A DNA stretch of 64,000 bases, taken from assembly GCF_011250555.1 (NCBI RefSeq), contig NZ_JAANMZ010000024.1:1-64000 (forward strand), read 5' to 3'. Shown piece by piece: positions 26,916 through 35,866 of the stretch; the first letter of the stretch is position 1; the number at the start of each line of letters is the position of its first letter. Source of the stretch: Bacillus sp. MM2020_4 (GTDB lineage: Bacteria; Bacillota; Bacilli; Bacillales; Cytobacillaceae). The position numbers and the translations under genes are program-made. The notes beneath the pieces were generated by a model. The model searched no databases. It was given only the letters and a program-made list of their open reading frames with translations, and had not been told where the DNA came from.

Positions 26916-28117
26916 ACAAAATGCCACTTCTTTGTCTTTGTTCTTGCCTGTCCTTGCTATTTCTTTCTGGCTGCTGGGATCGCAAAGAATTAAATGAACG
27001 GGCGATTTGGTTGGCATCCGGCTGGGATGTAGCTGAAAATGGCGAGATTGAAATAAGCGGGCAAATTGTGATTCCGGCGAACATTCAAACCCAAGGCGGT
27101 GGAGGTGGAGCGGCAGGTCAGGGATACTTCACCATTTCTGCAAAGGGGAAAAATGCTGAGGAGGCCCTGCAAAACATACAGACAAAACTCCCTAGGGAAG
27201 CATTTTTTGGCCAACGCCGCTTGATCTTCTTTAGCGAGGCGTTCGCAAGACGCGGGCTGAAAAAAGAGCTTGATTTGAATAACCGGTCTCCTGATGTCAG
27301 CCTTCGGTCCGATATATTTGTGGTAAAGGGGATGAAAGCAAAAGAACTCCTTACTGTCCCCAATCCATTAGAGAAATCCCCCGCCGCTTCGGCATTAAAG
27401 GAGCACCGGCAGAGTGGCGGGAGAGGTGATACCGCTTATTTACATTTACTGATTGCGGCAAACCGTGAGGGAATTAGTCCAACAATTCCGACCATTGAAA
27501 TTAGCAGTTCGCTTGAAGGGATAAAATCTGGGAAAGATACATCCCCGAACCCAAAGGTATTCCGTTTAGCCGGTGTTAGCGTGTTTGACCAAAACCTTAA
27601 AATGGTTGGAGAATTTCTTAACTCGGCAGAAAATCGAGATATGCTCTGGGTAATGGGCAATCTAAAAAAGATAAATATTAGTATTCAAACAAAGGATAGT
27701 AATGCCAGCATAAATTTAACGAAAATAACGAGCAAAATCGAACCAATACTAAGTAAGAATAACAAGGTTAATTTTACTGTCAAATTGATAGGTGAAGGAA
27801 CATTGACAGAAAATAACTCTGGTTTAAATGTTGAGTATAACAATAATTTAAAGCTACTAGAAAAGGAATTTGAAGTGGCAGCACAAAAGCAGGTTCAGCA
27901 AACCATAAAAAAGGTTCAAAAAAAATATGGTTTGGATATTTTCGGTTTTGGTGAGGCCATTCATCGTAAGCATCCAATCCAGTGGAAGACGATGAAAAGA
28001 AACTGGAATCAGACGTTTTCACAGGCAGATATTTCAGTCCAATCCGACATAAAAATTAAACGAATCGGAATGAATGGGCCATCTTTATTGTTTAAAGAAA
28101 GTGAGATTAAAAAATGA
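26912..28117 (+). CDS. Spore germinant receptor, GerC-type lipoprotein subunit
   Basis: 401-aa Ger(x)C family lipoprotein. Signal peptide with lipobox LSGC and lipidated Cys21, immediately followed by the family hallmark WDRKELNERAIWL. C-terminal residues resemble the GerC domain-3 fold (HPIQWKTMKRNWNQTF). It overlaps the A gene by ATGA and the B gene by ATGA, indicating translational coupling. It should sit on the outer face of the spore inner membrane. Confidence 0.93.
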   Translation: MNKMPLLCLCSCLSLLFLSGCWDRKELNERAIWLASGWDVAENGEIEISGQIVIPANIQTQGGGGGAAGQGYFTISAKGKNAEEALQNIQTKLPREAFFGQRRLIFFSEAFARRGLKKELDLNNRSPDVSLRSDIFVVKGMKAKELLTVPNPLEKSPAASALKEHRQSGGRGDTAYLHLLIAANREGISPTIPTIEISSSLEGIKSGKDTSPNPKVFRLAGVSVFDQNLKMVGEFLNSAENRDMLWVMGNLKKINISIQTKDSNASINLTKITSKIEPILSKNNKVNFTVKLIGEGTLTENNSGLNVEYNNNLKLLEKEFEVAAQKQVQQTIKKVQKKYGLDIFGFGEAIHRKHPIQWKTMKRNWNQTFSQADISVQSDIKIKRIGMNGPSLLFKESEIKK

Positions 28118-29208
28118 AATTGTCGGGATTGCAAATATTTTGGCTGATGTTCACATTTGAAACAGGAAACATTATCCTTCTCACGATTGGCCCTGTTATG
28201 GAAGATGCCAAGCAGGATTTATGGATTTCTTATATGATCGCTAGCTTTTTGGGCGTATTCATTGTTTACATTGCCACAAAAACAGCCCTGCTTTATCCCA
28301 AACATTCGTTAGTTCAATTTAGCAGGCTACTTTTAGGTAAGTGGCTTGGGACATTGATTGTGATTGCTTACCTCATTCAATGGTTTTCAGTGATTGGCAA
28401 TATTTTAAGAGAGTTTTCTGATTTTACGATTACCATTCTGCTTCCGACGACCCCCCCATGGGCATTAAATCTGACCATGCTTTTACTGCTTATATATGTT
28501 ACTTATGTTGGAGGAATCGAAGGAATTGGCCGATGCAGTGAAGTTTTCGGTCCAATCATTATCATTTCCGTCATTATGTTAGTTGTGTTATCTATTAAGG
28601 ATTTCGATACCCAAAATATCATGCCGATCTTTATTGATTCTGGAATTCCTTCGATTTGGAAAGGAACATTAATTCCGCTGGCTTTCTTTGGGGAGTCCGT
28701 TACCATGTTAATGCTCGTTTCTTTTATGAATGAGCCACAGAAGGCTATAAAAAGCGCCGTATGGGGAATTGCTATATCTGCTTTTACGGTTTGCATTGTT
28801 TCTTTATGCGTACTGCTAGTTTTGGGTCCTGAGATCTCAGCTAAATTGCGTCACCCTACTTTTGATGTGGTTAGCTACATCTCAGTAATGGATTTTGTCC
28901 AAAACATCGAAATCATTGCTGTCTTAGTTTGGATTCTTAGTGTTTTTATCAAATTATCACTTTACTTCTTTTTAGCTTGTTATGGTGCTGCTCAATTATT
29001 TAACATTAAAAATTGGCGGAAGTTGATTTGGATAGCTGCGCCTTTGTTTTTTATCTTAGCTCAACTTTATCCAAATTCATCTTACACATTTGGCTATATG
29101 AAGACATTTTGGGTGTATTATGCGCTACCGATCAACATGGTGGGAATCCCGCTGCTCCTTTTGGCAATTGGAAGCCTTCGAAAAAAATATGCTCATGCTA
29201 AACACTAA
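28114..29208 (+). CDS. Spore germinant receptor, GerB-type permease subunit
   Basis: 364-aa GerB/spore-permease family protein with ten predicted helices of the APC fold; homologous B subunits bind the germinant. Motifs include WISYMIASFLGVFIVYIATK and the IEIIAVLVWILSVF helix. It is translationally coupled to the C gene. The operon order A-C-B differs from the A-B-C order of B. subtilis gerA but is common in other Bacillaceae. Confidence 0.92.
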   Translation: MKLSGLQIFWLMFTFETGNIILLTIGPVMEDAKQDLWISYMIASFLGVFIVYIATKTALLYPKHSLVQFSRLLLGKWLGTLIVIAYLIQWFSVIGNILREFSDFTITILLPTTPPWALNLTMLLLLIYVTYVGGIEGIGRCSEVFGPIIIISVIMLVVLSIKDFDTQNIMPIFIDSGIPSIWKGTLIPLAFFGESVTMLMLVSFMNEPQKAIKSAVWGIAISAFTVCIVSLCVLLVLGPEISAKLRHPTFDVVSYISVMDFVQNIEIIAVLVWILSVFIKLSLYFFLACYGAAQLFNIKNWRKLIWIAAPLFFILAQLYPNSSYTFGYMKTFWVYYALPINMVGIPLLLLAIGSLRKKYAHAKH

Positions 29209-29256
29209 TCAAACGATTGATTGAACATGTACTATATTAATTAATCAATCGTTTGA
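29209..29256. repeat. Long hairpin after gerB
   Basis: 14-bp perfect arms TCAAACGATTGATT (29209-29222) / AATCAATCGTTTGA (29243-29256). No T run follows, so a protein-independent terminator is uncertain. The right arm overlaps the 3' end of the convergent 50-aa gene. Confidence 0.6.
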
Positions 29257-29397
29257 CTTCTGCTTCCAATCCCCACCTCCTACCTGCGAATCCTCATCCT
29301 CATTTTTATATTCAGGGCCTCCATAGAGTTGAGATATTTCTCTTGCTAATTCGTCTAAAAATCTATCAGTAAATAAGGGTTTCTTATAGCCAGACAT
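29245..29397 (-). CDS. Small hypothetical protein, 50 aa
   Basis: A 50-aa hydrophilic protein starting MSGYKKPLFTDRFLDEL with an acidic glycine-rich tail. AGGAGG lies six bases before the ATG, which is why I accept it as a gene. No domain recognised. It sits between the gerA operon and kimA, on the opposite strand; a sporulation role would be guesswork. Confidence 0.6.
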   Translation of the reverse strand: MSGYKKPLFTDRFLDELAREISQLYGGPEYKNEDEDSQVGGGDWKQKSND

Positions 29398-29481
29398 TGT
29401 TTGCCTCCTATCAAGATAAAATATCACCTATTATCTACATTTCTTTGAATAACATTCATAGCTAAGTTAAAAATTTTTTTA

Positions 29482-29510
29482 TTTACTTTTCCACAACACG
29501 GGAGTATGAT
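29482..29510 (+). promoter_or_regulatory. Promoter of kimA leader
   Basis: TTTACT (29482-29487), 17-bp spacer, TATGAT (29505-29510), about 20 bp upstream of the riboswitch. Confidence 0.65.
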
Positions 29511-29530
29511 AATCCACAGTTTCAAATTTC

Positions 29531-29690
29531 TAAATCGCTGAAACCATATGGTACGGGGGAACCGTGTTTGCGGGTTGATCTACAACCCAGGGGTGAATCC
29601 TTTCAAAAGGTAGGGCTACTCATTGGCCCGAATCCGACAGCTAACCTCGTAAGCGTTATATGAGAAGGAAGGTGGAGCTTGTGCGACATG
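29531..29690 (+). promoter_or_regulatory. c-di-AMP riboswitch (ydaO/yuaA class)
   Basis: Conserved elements in order: CGCTGAAACC, GGTACGGGGGAACCG, GGGGTGAATCC, GGTAGGG, CCCGAATCCGACAGCTAACC and TCGTAAGCG. In B. subtilis this RNA sits upstream of kimA and turns the gene off when c-di-AMP (a signal of potassium sufficiency) is high. The rest of the 29398-29819 gap holds only the promoter and terminator. Confidence 0.95.
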
Positions 29691-29700
29691 GAAAATAATG

Positions 29701-29739
29701 TCTACAAGTCTATTCAAAATGGCTTGTAGATTTTTTTTG
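29701..29739 (+). terminator. Riboswitch terminator upstream of kimA
   Basis: Arms TCTACAAG / CTTGTAGA followed by TTTTTTTT. It is the off-state terminator of the c-di-AMP switch. Confidence 0.9.
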
Positions 29740-29819
29740 TTCCAAAGATATCCTTAGCGACTGTTTTTTTAGTTGCAAAGAGAATACTACTTTTATACTT
29801 AATTCGGTGGTGAACTGCA

Positions 29820-31646
29820 GTGATTTCTTCTATAAAGAGGTTATTAATCGGACGTCCTTTAAAATCAACAGCTTTAGGGGAACAAAAACTCACAAAAACG
29901 AAGGCATTAGCCATCCTTTCCTCGGATGCATTGTCATCCGTGGCCTATGGTCCGGAACAAATATTGATTGTCCTTGTAACATTGGGCACCCTTGCCTTTT
30001 GGTACTCCATTCCCATTGCGGTCGGGGTATTAATCCTTTTAGCTGCCTTAATTCTTTCCTACCGGCAGATAATCTTTGCCTATCCGCATGGCGGCGGAGC
30101 ATATGTGGTTTCTAAGGAAAATTTAGGGGTTAATCCAGGTCTTATTGCCGGTGGGTCATTGTTGGTAGACTACATTTTAACGGTGGCTGTAAGTGTATCT
30201 GCAGGTACCGATGCCATTACATCCGCATTTCCTGCCTTACATGCGCACAATGTAGTCATTGCCATCATTTTTGTCATTTTTATAACCATTTTAAACTTAA
30301 GAGGGGTAACGGAATCCGCCTCTATATTAGCCTACCCTGTTTATTTATTTGTGTTCGCCTTATTTATTTTAATTGGGGTCGGATTATTCAATATCGTAAC
30401 GGGTCGTGTTTCACCCGATTTATCGGCACCGCTTGGGACACCGGTTGCAGGCATTAGTCTTTTTATACTCTTAAAGGCCTTTGCCTCTGGCAGTTCGGCG
30501 CTTACAGGAGTAGAAGCAATCTCCAATGCCATCCCAAACTTTAAAGACCCGGCACCAAAGAATGCCGCGAAAACATTAATGGCGATGGGAACGTTACTGG
30601 CCCTACTATTTTCCGGAATCGTCTTTTTAGCCTATTATTATGGGATTTCTCCCCGCGTCGAGGTAACGGTTGTTTCGCAAATAGCCGAAGAGATCTTTGG
30701 CCGGAATGGCATGTATTACTTTATCCAAGGGACAACGGCCTTGATATTAATCCTTGCGGCCAATACGGGGTACTCAGCCTTCCCGCTGCTAGCTGTGAAT
30801 TTGGCTAAAGATAAATTTATCCCAAGAATGTTTACCATCAGAGGTGACCGGTTAGGTTATTCCAATGGCATCATCATCCTTGGTGTTGCCTCCATCCTGT
30901 TAATTATGTTTTTTGAAGGTCAGACAGAACATCTCATTCCACTATATGCTGTGGGAGTGTTCATTCCATTTACATTGTCACAGACAGGAATGATGCTGAA
31001 ATGGATTCGTGAAAAACCAACGGGATGGGTACCGAAGCTTATTATTAACACCACGGGAGCAATCATTAGTTTTACTGTAACCATCGTGTTCTTTTTAACA
31101 AAGTTCGATCGCGTCTGGCCTGTATTGATTTTTATTCCCATTATCATTTTAATTTTCCATAGAATCAGAAGGCATTATGATTCAGTAGGTGACCAACTTA
31201 GGATTACCACTTGCGAGCCTGCTGCTCTGATTGAAGGCAATGTCATTGTTGTACCTGTTGCAGGAATTACGCATGTGGTGGAAAACTCACTAAATTACGC
31301 TAAATCTCTTTCAGCTGACCAGATTATTGCCGTTTACGTTGCTTTTGAAAGAGAAGACGAAAAAAAGTTTGAAGAGAAATGGAAAAAGTGGCAGCCCGAT
31401 ATCCGACTTGTGACATTACACTCTCATTATCGCAGCATCATCCAGCCATTAACCAAATTTGTTGATACGGTTGAACATAAAGCGAGCGAATCCAATTATC
31501 AAGTCACTGTGATTATTCCACAGTTTATTCCTAAAAAAGGCTGGCACAATATTCTTCATAACCAATCAAGCTTACTGATTCGGTCATTCTTGCTCTATCG
31601 CAGAAATGTAATCATCACGACTGTGCCCTATCATTTGAAAAAATAA
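29820..31646 (+). CDS. kimA: High-affinity potassium importer KimA
   Basis: 608-aa KUP-superfamily potassium/proton symporter, nearly the same length as B. subtilis KimA (607 aa) and strongly similar throughout, including LSSDALSSVAYGPEQIL, FAYPHGGGAYVVSKENLG and the soluble C-terminal domain. Twelve membrane helices are followed by a cytoplasmic c-di-AMP-binding region. The start is GTG, preceded by GGTGG. It is controlled by the c-di-AMP riboswitch and, by homology, the protein is also inhibited directly by c-di-AMP. Confidence 0.96.
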   Translation: MISSIKRLLIGRPLKSTALGEQKLTKTKALAILSSDALSSVAYGPEQILIVLVTLGTLAFWYSIPIAVGVLILLAALILSYRQIIFAYPHGGGAYVVSKENLGVNPGLIAGGSLLVDYILTVAVSVSAGTDAITSAFPALHAHNVVIAIIFVIFITILNLRGVTESASILAYPVYLFVFALFILIGVGLFNIVTGRVSPDLSAPLGTPVAGISLFILLKAFASGSSALTGVEAISNAIPNFKDPAPKNAAKTLMAMGTLLALLFSGIVFLAYYYGISPRVEVTVVSQIAEEIFGRNGMYYFIQGTTALILILAANTGYSAFPLLAVNLAKDKFIPRMFTIRGDRLGYSNGIIILGVASILLIMFFEGQTEHLIPLYAVGVFIPFTLSQTGMMLKWIREKPTGWVPKLIINTTGAIISFTVTIVFFLTKFDRVWPVLIFIPIIILIFHRIRRHYDSVGDQLRITTCEPAALIEGNVIVVPVAGITHVVENSLNYAKSLSADQIIAVYVAFEREDEKKFEEKWKKWQPDIRLVTLHSHYRSIIQPLTKFVDTVEHKASESNYQVTVIIPQFIPKKGWHNILHNQSSLLIRSFLLYRRNVIITTVPYHLKK

Positions 31647-31655
31647 ATAACAAAA

Positions 31656-31708
31656 CAAAAGGGGCTATCCCAAAAGTCATGCAACTGACCGTGGGGAGCC
31701 CCTTTTTA
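31656..31708. terminator. Bidirectional terminator, kimA / kinase gene
   Basis: Arms AAAAGGGGCTATCCCA / TGGGGAGCCCCTTTT (one mismatch), with A and T runs on each side. Confidence 0.85.
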
Positions 31709-31716
31709 GTTCCTCA

Positions 31717-32622
31717 TTAAATCTTCCATTCACATTTCATCATCAAGTGCTCCTCTTGCCATTCCGCTGTCAAATTCCCATTCATTTTTTTCATCAAGCC
31801 TTTGGCAATCGATAAGCCCAGCCCTGTCCCTTTTCCTATTCTTGTTTGATCGGCTTTATAGAAACGATCGAACAGAAAAAAGAGATCCCTTTCGGTAAGG
31901 AAGCCGGCAGGATTGCTAATTGTTAGCTCAACCGAAGATCGTCGTTTTTCAAGACAGATTGTCACATTTCCCGTTGAGTGCTTTAGGGCATTACTCAGTA
32001 AATTTTCGATTACCCGTTTGACTGCAGAGGCATCTGCCTTAATGACGACTTCTTCTTCCGGAAGATGAATAATCGGTTCGAGTCCCCTTTGATAAAATGC
32101 TTCATAAAATCCAACCAATACTTCAGGTACTATTTGATTCAGTTTGATAGATTCAATTTTTAGCGGATAATCTGCGGATTCGATGACCGATAACTCAAAA
32201 AAGTCTTCTAGTAACACCTTTAAGCGGAGCGCCCCCTTTTTAACGATTGTCGTATACTCCGTTCTTTGCTCAGGAGCTATGTCAGCTGATTCGAGGAACT
32301 GAATATAGCCAAGAATGGAGGTCATCGGGGTCCGAATATCATGAGAAATATTAGCAATTGCCTGTTTCAGCTCATTCTCTGTCCGTTGTTTCTCTGCCTG
32401 GGCCTGCATCGTACTATCTATTTGCTGGTTAATTTCACTCGCAAGTTTCTCCAGGTCTGTTTCGAAAAAGGTAAGATCAACCTTTTTTTTCGTCTGTTTA
32501 TGATTAAACTGGTTGAGCTGCACTGTGACGCGTTTGATTTCCCTTTTGATAAAAAAAAGACGAGTGAGAAAAAGCAGTGCGGCTAGAACAGAAATAATTG
32601 TTATATAGAGCACGCTTCCCAC
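31717..32622 (-). CDS. Sensor histidine kinase
   Basis: 301-aa kinase with a single N-terminal membrane helix (about 4-24) and almost no extracytoplasmic loop. H-box NISHDIRTPM has the phospho-accepting His94; N-box ENLLSNALKH, and the G-boxes DRFYKADQ and GKGTGLGLSI are intact. The GTG start at 32622 has AAGGAAG seven bases upstream. Lacking a sensor domain, it probably reads out the state of the co-encoded ABC transporter, as in bacitracin-type systems. It is the last gene of a response regulator-ATPase-permease-kinase operon, resembling B. subtilis ycbLMNO in content but not order. Confidence 0.88.
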   Translation of the reverse strand: MGSVLYITIISVLAALLFLTRLFFIKREIKRVTVQLNQFNHKQTKKKVDLTFFETDLEKLASEINQQIDSTMQAQAEKQRTENELKQAIANISHDIRTPMTSILGYIQFLESADIAPEQRTEYTTIVKKGALRLKVLLEDFFELSVIESADYPLKIESIKLNQIVPEVLVGFYEAFYQRGLEPIIHLPEEEVVIKADASAVKRVIENLLSNALKHSTGNVTICLEKRRSSVELTISNPAGFLTERDLFFLFDRFYKADQTRIGKGTGLGLSIAKGLMKKMNGNLTAEWQEEHLMMKCEWKI

Positions 32623-32634
32623 CCGCTTTCTTCC

Positions 32635-33378
32635 TTACTTTATTTCCTTTTTTTGAAAAATAAAACTGCCTAAAAACCCAAACACCATCCATGTAATGAC
32701 TGGGACTAGCAAAATTTTCAAAAAAGCACCATTACTTAATTCAGCTTTAATATCCAAAAATAGCTTGAACACGGAGTAGTTAAAAACGGCCTCAACAAAG
32801 GCAAATTCTTTGCTTAACAAATATAAGATACTATCAAATAGAAGGAAAAAGATAAGTAAAAACCCAATCGTCTTTCCACTATCGCTGAAGATAATAGAAA
32901 ATAGTGACATAATCGAGGCAAATGCTGCCGCATAAAGGATCGTTAAGCCCATCGTCTGGATAACATAGTCTAAGGCAGGCAGATCATGAGCCCCAAACAA
33001 AATGGTACTGGCTACCAATATGACAAGGGGAAAGACTAATGAAATAATCACTGCACCTATTGAAAAAGCCAGTAATTTGGCAAAATAGATCCTGATTCTG
33101 TTATTGCCAGAAGCCCCGATACTTTTCATCGTACCATTCGAATATTCACTTGAAATGAAGAAACCTGCAAGTATACATGGGACAAGCCTGATAATATAAT
33201 CGTTTCCGCTAAGAGCGGTACCGATATAAAAATCATTCACTGTGGCAGAATTTGCACCATTATCAAAGAAAATCAGAACTGGATAAAAAATAGCTGAAGC
33301 CATTAGGATGACGATCAATGTCCAAAGGGAACGATCCTTTTGTAACTTATATAATTCTGATTTCACCAAATTACCCAT
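32635..33378 (-). CDS. ABC-2 type permease
   Basis: 247-aa membrane protein with six helices and the ABC-2 layout (a cytoplasmic start, a large loop after helix 1, and paired helices). SSEYSNGTMKSIGASGNNRIRIYFAKLL is the characteristic ABC-2 stretch, in two fragments. It overlaps the ATPase gene by 8 bp and is followed 12 bp later by the kinase gene. Likely exports or protects against an antimicrobial peptide, or moves lipids; the substrate is unknown. Confidence 0.85.
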   Translation of the reverse strand: MGNLVKSELYKLQKDRSLWTLIVILMASAIFYPVLIFFDNGANSATVNDFYIGTALSGNDYIIRLVPCILAGFFISSEYSNGTMKSIGASGNNRIRIYFAKLLAFSIGAVIISLVFPLVILVASTILFGAHDLPALDYVIQTMGLTILYAAAFASIMSLFSIIFSDSGKTIGFLLIFFLLFDSILYLLSKEFAFVEAVFNYSVFKLFLDIKAELSNGAFLKILLVPVITWMVFGFLGSFIFQKKEIK

Positions 33379-34294
33379 GGTTCACGCCTCCAATCCGATT
33401 CATAAAATAGCCTTCAAGGTCCTCACCCATCGGCATGAATTGTTCGATGACTAAACCATGATTCGTTAAGGTTGTCGAGATTTTACCAGGAACATCTAAA
33501 TAAGCAAACAACTTAATCACACCGTCTGGCATGACCTCGAACGCACTGGTGGCTAGTTCCGTTTCAAGTATGGTTGCCGCTTTGTTCGGATTATCCACTT
33601 TTATATGCAAAAATTGCTGGCACTTCCCATTTAGTTCCTCTGCTGTTAATTGCTCGATTAATTCCCCTTTATGAATGATGCCATAGTGCGTAGCTAATAA
33701 ATGCAGTTCACTTAAGATATGGCTCGAGATTAAGATGGTAATCCCAAATTCTCGGTTTAGCTTCTTTAAAAGTTCTCGGATTTCGACGACTCCCATCGGG
33801 TCGAGTCCGTTAATAGGTTCATCGAGAATTAAGAATTCAGGATCACCCAATAGTGCAATCGCAAGACCAAGACGTTGCTTCATCCCTAAAGAAAAGTTTT
33901 TGGCTTTCTTTTTCCCAGTCTCCTGAAGTCCGACAAGGGATAAGGTTTTTTCGATACATTCCTTTCCCGGTATACCTTTTAGCAGTCGGTGGACTTCCAA
34001 GTTTTCAGCAGCGGTCATTTGGGGATACAATGCCGGTCCTTCGATGATTGTCCCGATGCGTTTTCTTGCTTGTATAAGCTCCGTCTCGTTACCTTTTCCA
34101 AATAACTCCATTGTACCGGTTGTGGGAAATGCAAGTCCTGACACTAGTCGAATGAGCGTTGATTTTCCAGCACCATTTTGCCCGATAAAACCATAGATTG
34201 AACCTTTTTTAATCGAAAGATTTACTTTGTTTAAGGCCTGTTGCTGTTTATACTTTTTGGATAGATTGTTGGTTTTGAGTACATATTCTTTCAT
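33371..34294 (-). CDS. ABC transporter ATP-binding protein
   Basis: 307-aa ATPase of the BcrA/NatA-like class. Walker A GQNGAGKST (38-46), signature SLGMKQ (135-140) and Walker B FLILDEP (154-160) are intact, with a C-terminal extension of about 90 residues typical of self-immunity ATPases. AAGGGAGG precedes the ATG by nine bases. It works with the downstream permease. In B. subtilis the closest arrangement is YcbN-YcbO. Confidence 0.92.
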   Translation of the reverse strand: MKEYVLKTNNLSKKYKQQQALNKVNLSIKKGSIYGFIGQNGAGKSTLIRLVSGLAFPTTGTMELFGKGNETELIQARKRIGTIIEGPALYPQMTAAENLEVHRLLKGIPGKECIEKTLSLVGLQETGKKKAKNFSLGMKQRLGLAIALLGDPEFLILDEPINGLDPMGVVEIRELLKKLNREFGITILISSHILSELHLLATHYGIIHKGELIEQLTAEELNGKCQQFLHIKVDNPNKAATILETELATSAFEVMPDGVIKLFAYLDVPGKISTTLTNHGLVIEQFMPMGEDLEGYFMNRIGGVNHG

Positions 34295-34378
34295 TTAAAT
34301 TTACCTCCCTTATGCGGCGATAAATTTAGTATAGGTATGATTACATAAGAAAGGCTTAAGCAAACTCTTAAGAAAACA

Positions 34379-35068
34379 TTAAGTTTTAAGGCGGTAGCCC
34401 ATTCCCCAGATGGTTTCGATGTATTCTTCATTAGGGTTGGCTTTGGCCAGCTTGCTCCTGACATTACTCATATGCACATTGATGGTGTTATCATCGCCAC
34501 GGAATTCCTCGTTCCAGACACTTTCATATACGTTCGCCTTGGTAAAGACCTTTTTGGGAGATGACAAAAGCAGTGCAAGGATTGCGTATTCTCGTGCCGT
34601 AACTGTCAATTGAAATCCATTAACAGTTACTGTCTTTGCCACCGTATCAACCTGTAAATCCTTGAATGTTAATTCTTTAGGATGTGGCTGTTGAGTTAGA
34701 CGGCGGGATCTTCTTAGATGGGAATCAATTCTTGCAGAAACCTCTTCAATATCAAAGGGCTTCGTGATGTAATCATCCGCACCGGTTCGTAAGGCTTCGA
34801 TTTTTGTTTGCTGCTCCAGCTTTGCGGAGATTACAATGACAGGTATAGGATTTTGTTCACTTATTTTTGCTAAGATCTCTTCTCCTGTCATACCAGGCAG
34901 CATTAAATCGAGCAGCACCATATCCCATTCTGATCGTTCCAAGTAGATCATCGCTTCAGTACCAGAATAGGCCGGCTGCGGGACATACCCGCTTTTCCGG
35001 ATAATATTGCATAATAATTGATTAATATCATTATCATCTTCCACAACCAAAATATTGATTTGCTCCAT
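34379..35068 (-). CDS. OmpR/PhoB-family response regulator
   Basis: 229-aa regulator with a receiver domain (acidic pocket at 10-12, phospho-accepting Asp54 in VLLDLMLPG, Lys103 in KPF) and an OmpR-type winged helix (about 130-228, ending EYIETIWGMGYRLKT). GGGTGATGATTGA precedes the ATG. First gene of the operon with the transporter and kinase, so it most likely activates this operon. Confidence 0.93.
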   Translation of the reverse strand: MEQINILVVEDDNDINQLLCNIIRKSGYVPQPAYSGTEAMIYLERSEWDMVLLDLMLPGMTGEEILAKISEQNPIPVIVISAKLEQQTKIEALRTGADDYITKPFDIEEVSARIDSHLRRSRRLTQQPHPKELTFKDLQVDTVAKTVTVNGFQLTVTAREYAILALLLSSPKKVFTKANVYESVWNEEFRGDDNTINVHMSNVRSKLAKANPNEEYIETIWGMGYRLKT

Positions 35069-35157
35069 TCAATCATCACCCAGTTACTCTCCAAATTTTG
35101 TATATACAGCATAAACTTGTTTCACCATTTACACAAATACTATCTATATAGTAAAAA

Positions 35158-35215
35158 GGGTGTCAGGCACCACAAAAAGACACTTGTCTCCCCGCAGTGG
35201 ACAACACCCAAATGA
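35158..35215. repeat. Dispersed GGTGTCAGGCACC repeat
   Basis: Contains GGTGTCAGGCACC (35159-35171) in a segment bounded by GGGTGT and ACACCC. The inverse copy GGTGCCTGACACC occurs at 50935-50947 and a degenerate relative at 44421-44433. It lies between the WWP-repeat gene and the response-regulator gene. Confidence 0.65.
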
Positions 35216-35854
35216 TTATTTTATGAGTTTTCTTTTATAGACGAAGTAGTACATGCTTAATGGCCACCACAATGCGCAAAAGATGGGGTATACGGCCCAA
35301 ATTGCGCTAGGGCTGGAGACGGTATTAACGGTAATAAAAAAGACCGTTAGTAAGAGAGTAGCATGAAGAGAGAATGCAAAAAATGTCTTTTGTTTGGCAT
35401 GATAGATGACAAGCGGCCACCACAACACAACGAAAGCCGGATAGATAGCCCACGGATGCTGTGGAAACAAGAATACATTAAGCACCGCATAATAAAAAAT
35501 AATCGACGTACTCCCAATCAATGCCACGGGTAATGTTAGTGCGCGCTTCCCTAAAAAAACTAGAATCGGCCACCAGAATACTGGATAAACAGCTAAAATT
35601 GACCATGGATACTCTGGTGAATGGAGGAAATTCTCTACTGTCAAAAAGGCAATGAGCAATACGCTATATGAAAGTGACAGATGTTTATGTTTCCCATTTT
35701 TCACACAGTACACACCAATAGGCCACAACAACAATACAAAGGAAGGATAAAAAAACCATACGTATTGGCTGCTAGTTAGATAGTTAACAAGTATAAGAAA
35801 GATAATACTCATGATACATCCTGCGACGGCAAAGCCTGGATCGAATTTTCTCAT
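35216..35854 (-). CDS. Membrane protein with four exact 51-residue WWP repeats
   Basis: 212-aa integral membrane protein of eight predicted helices. It is built of four tandem modules with a fixed 51-residue period: tryptophans 33, 84, 135 and 186, and prolines 45, 96, 147 and 198 at identical spacing. Each module reads approximately W-x-x-YP-x-F-x-x-LWWP. AGGGAGG precedes the ATG. It is encoded 12 bp after a HAAS-domain protein carrying one copy of the same module, behind a PadR regulator. Resembles 2TM-type domains; function unknown. Confidence 0.8.
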   Translation of the reverse strand: MRKFDPGFAVAGCIMSIIFLILVNYLTSSQYVWFFYPSFVLLLWPIGVYCVKNGKHKHLSLSYSVLLIAFLTVENFLHSPEYPWSILAVYPVFWWPILVFLGKRALTLPVALIGSTSIIFYYAVLNVFLFPQHPWAIYPAFVVLWWPLVIYHAKQKTFFAFSLHATLLLTVFFITVNTVSSPSAIWAVYPIFCALWWPLSMYYFVYKRKLIK

Positions 35855-35866
35855 TGTAATCCCTCC

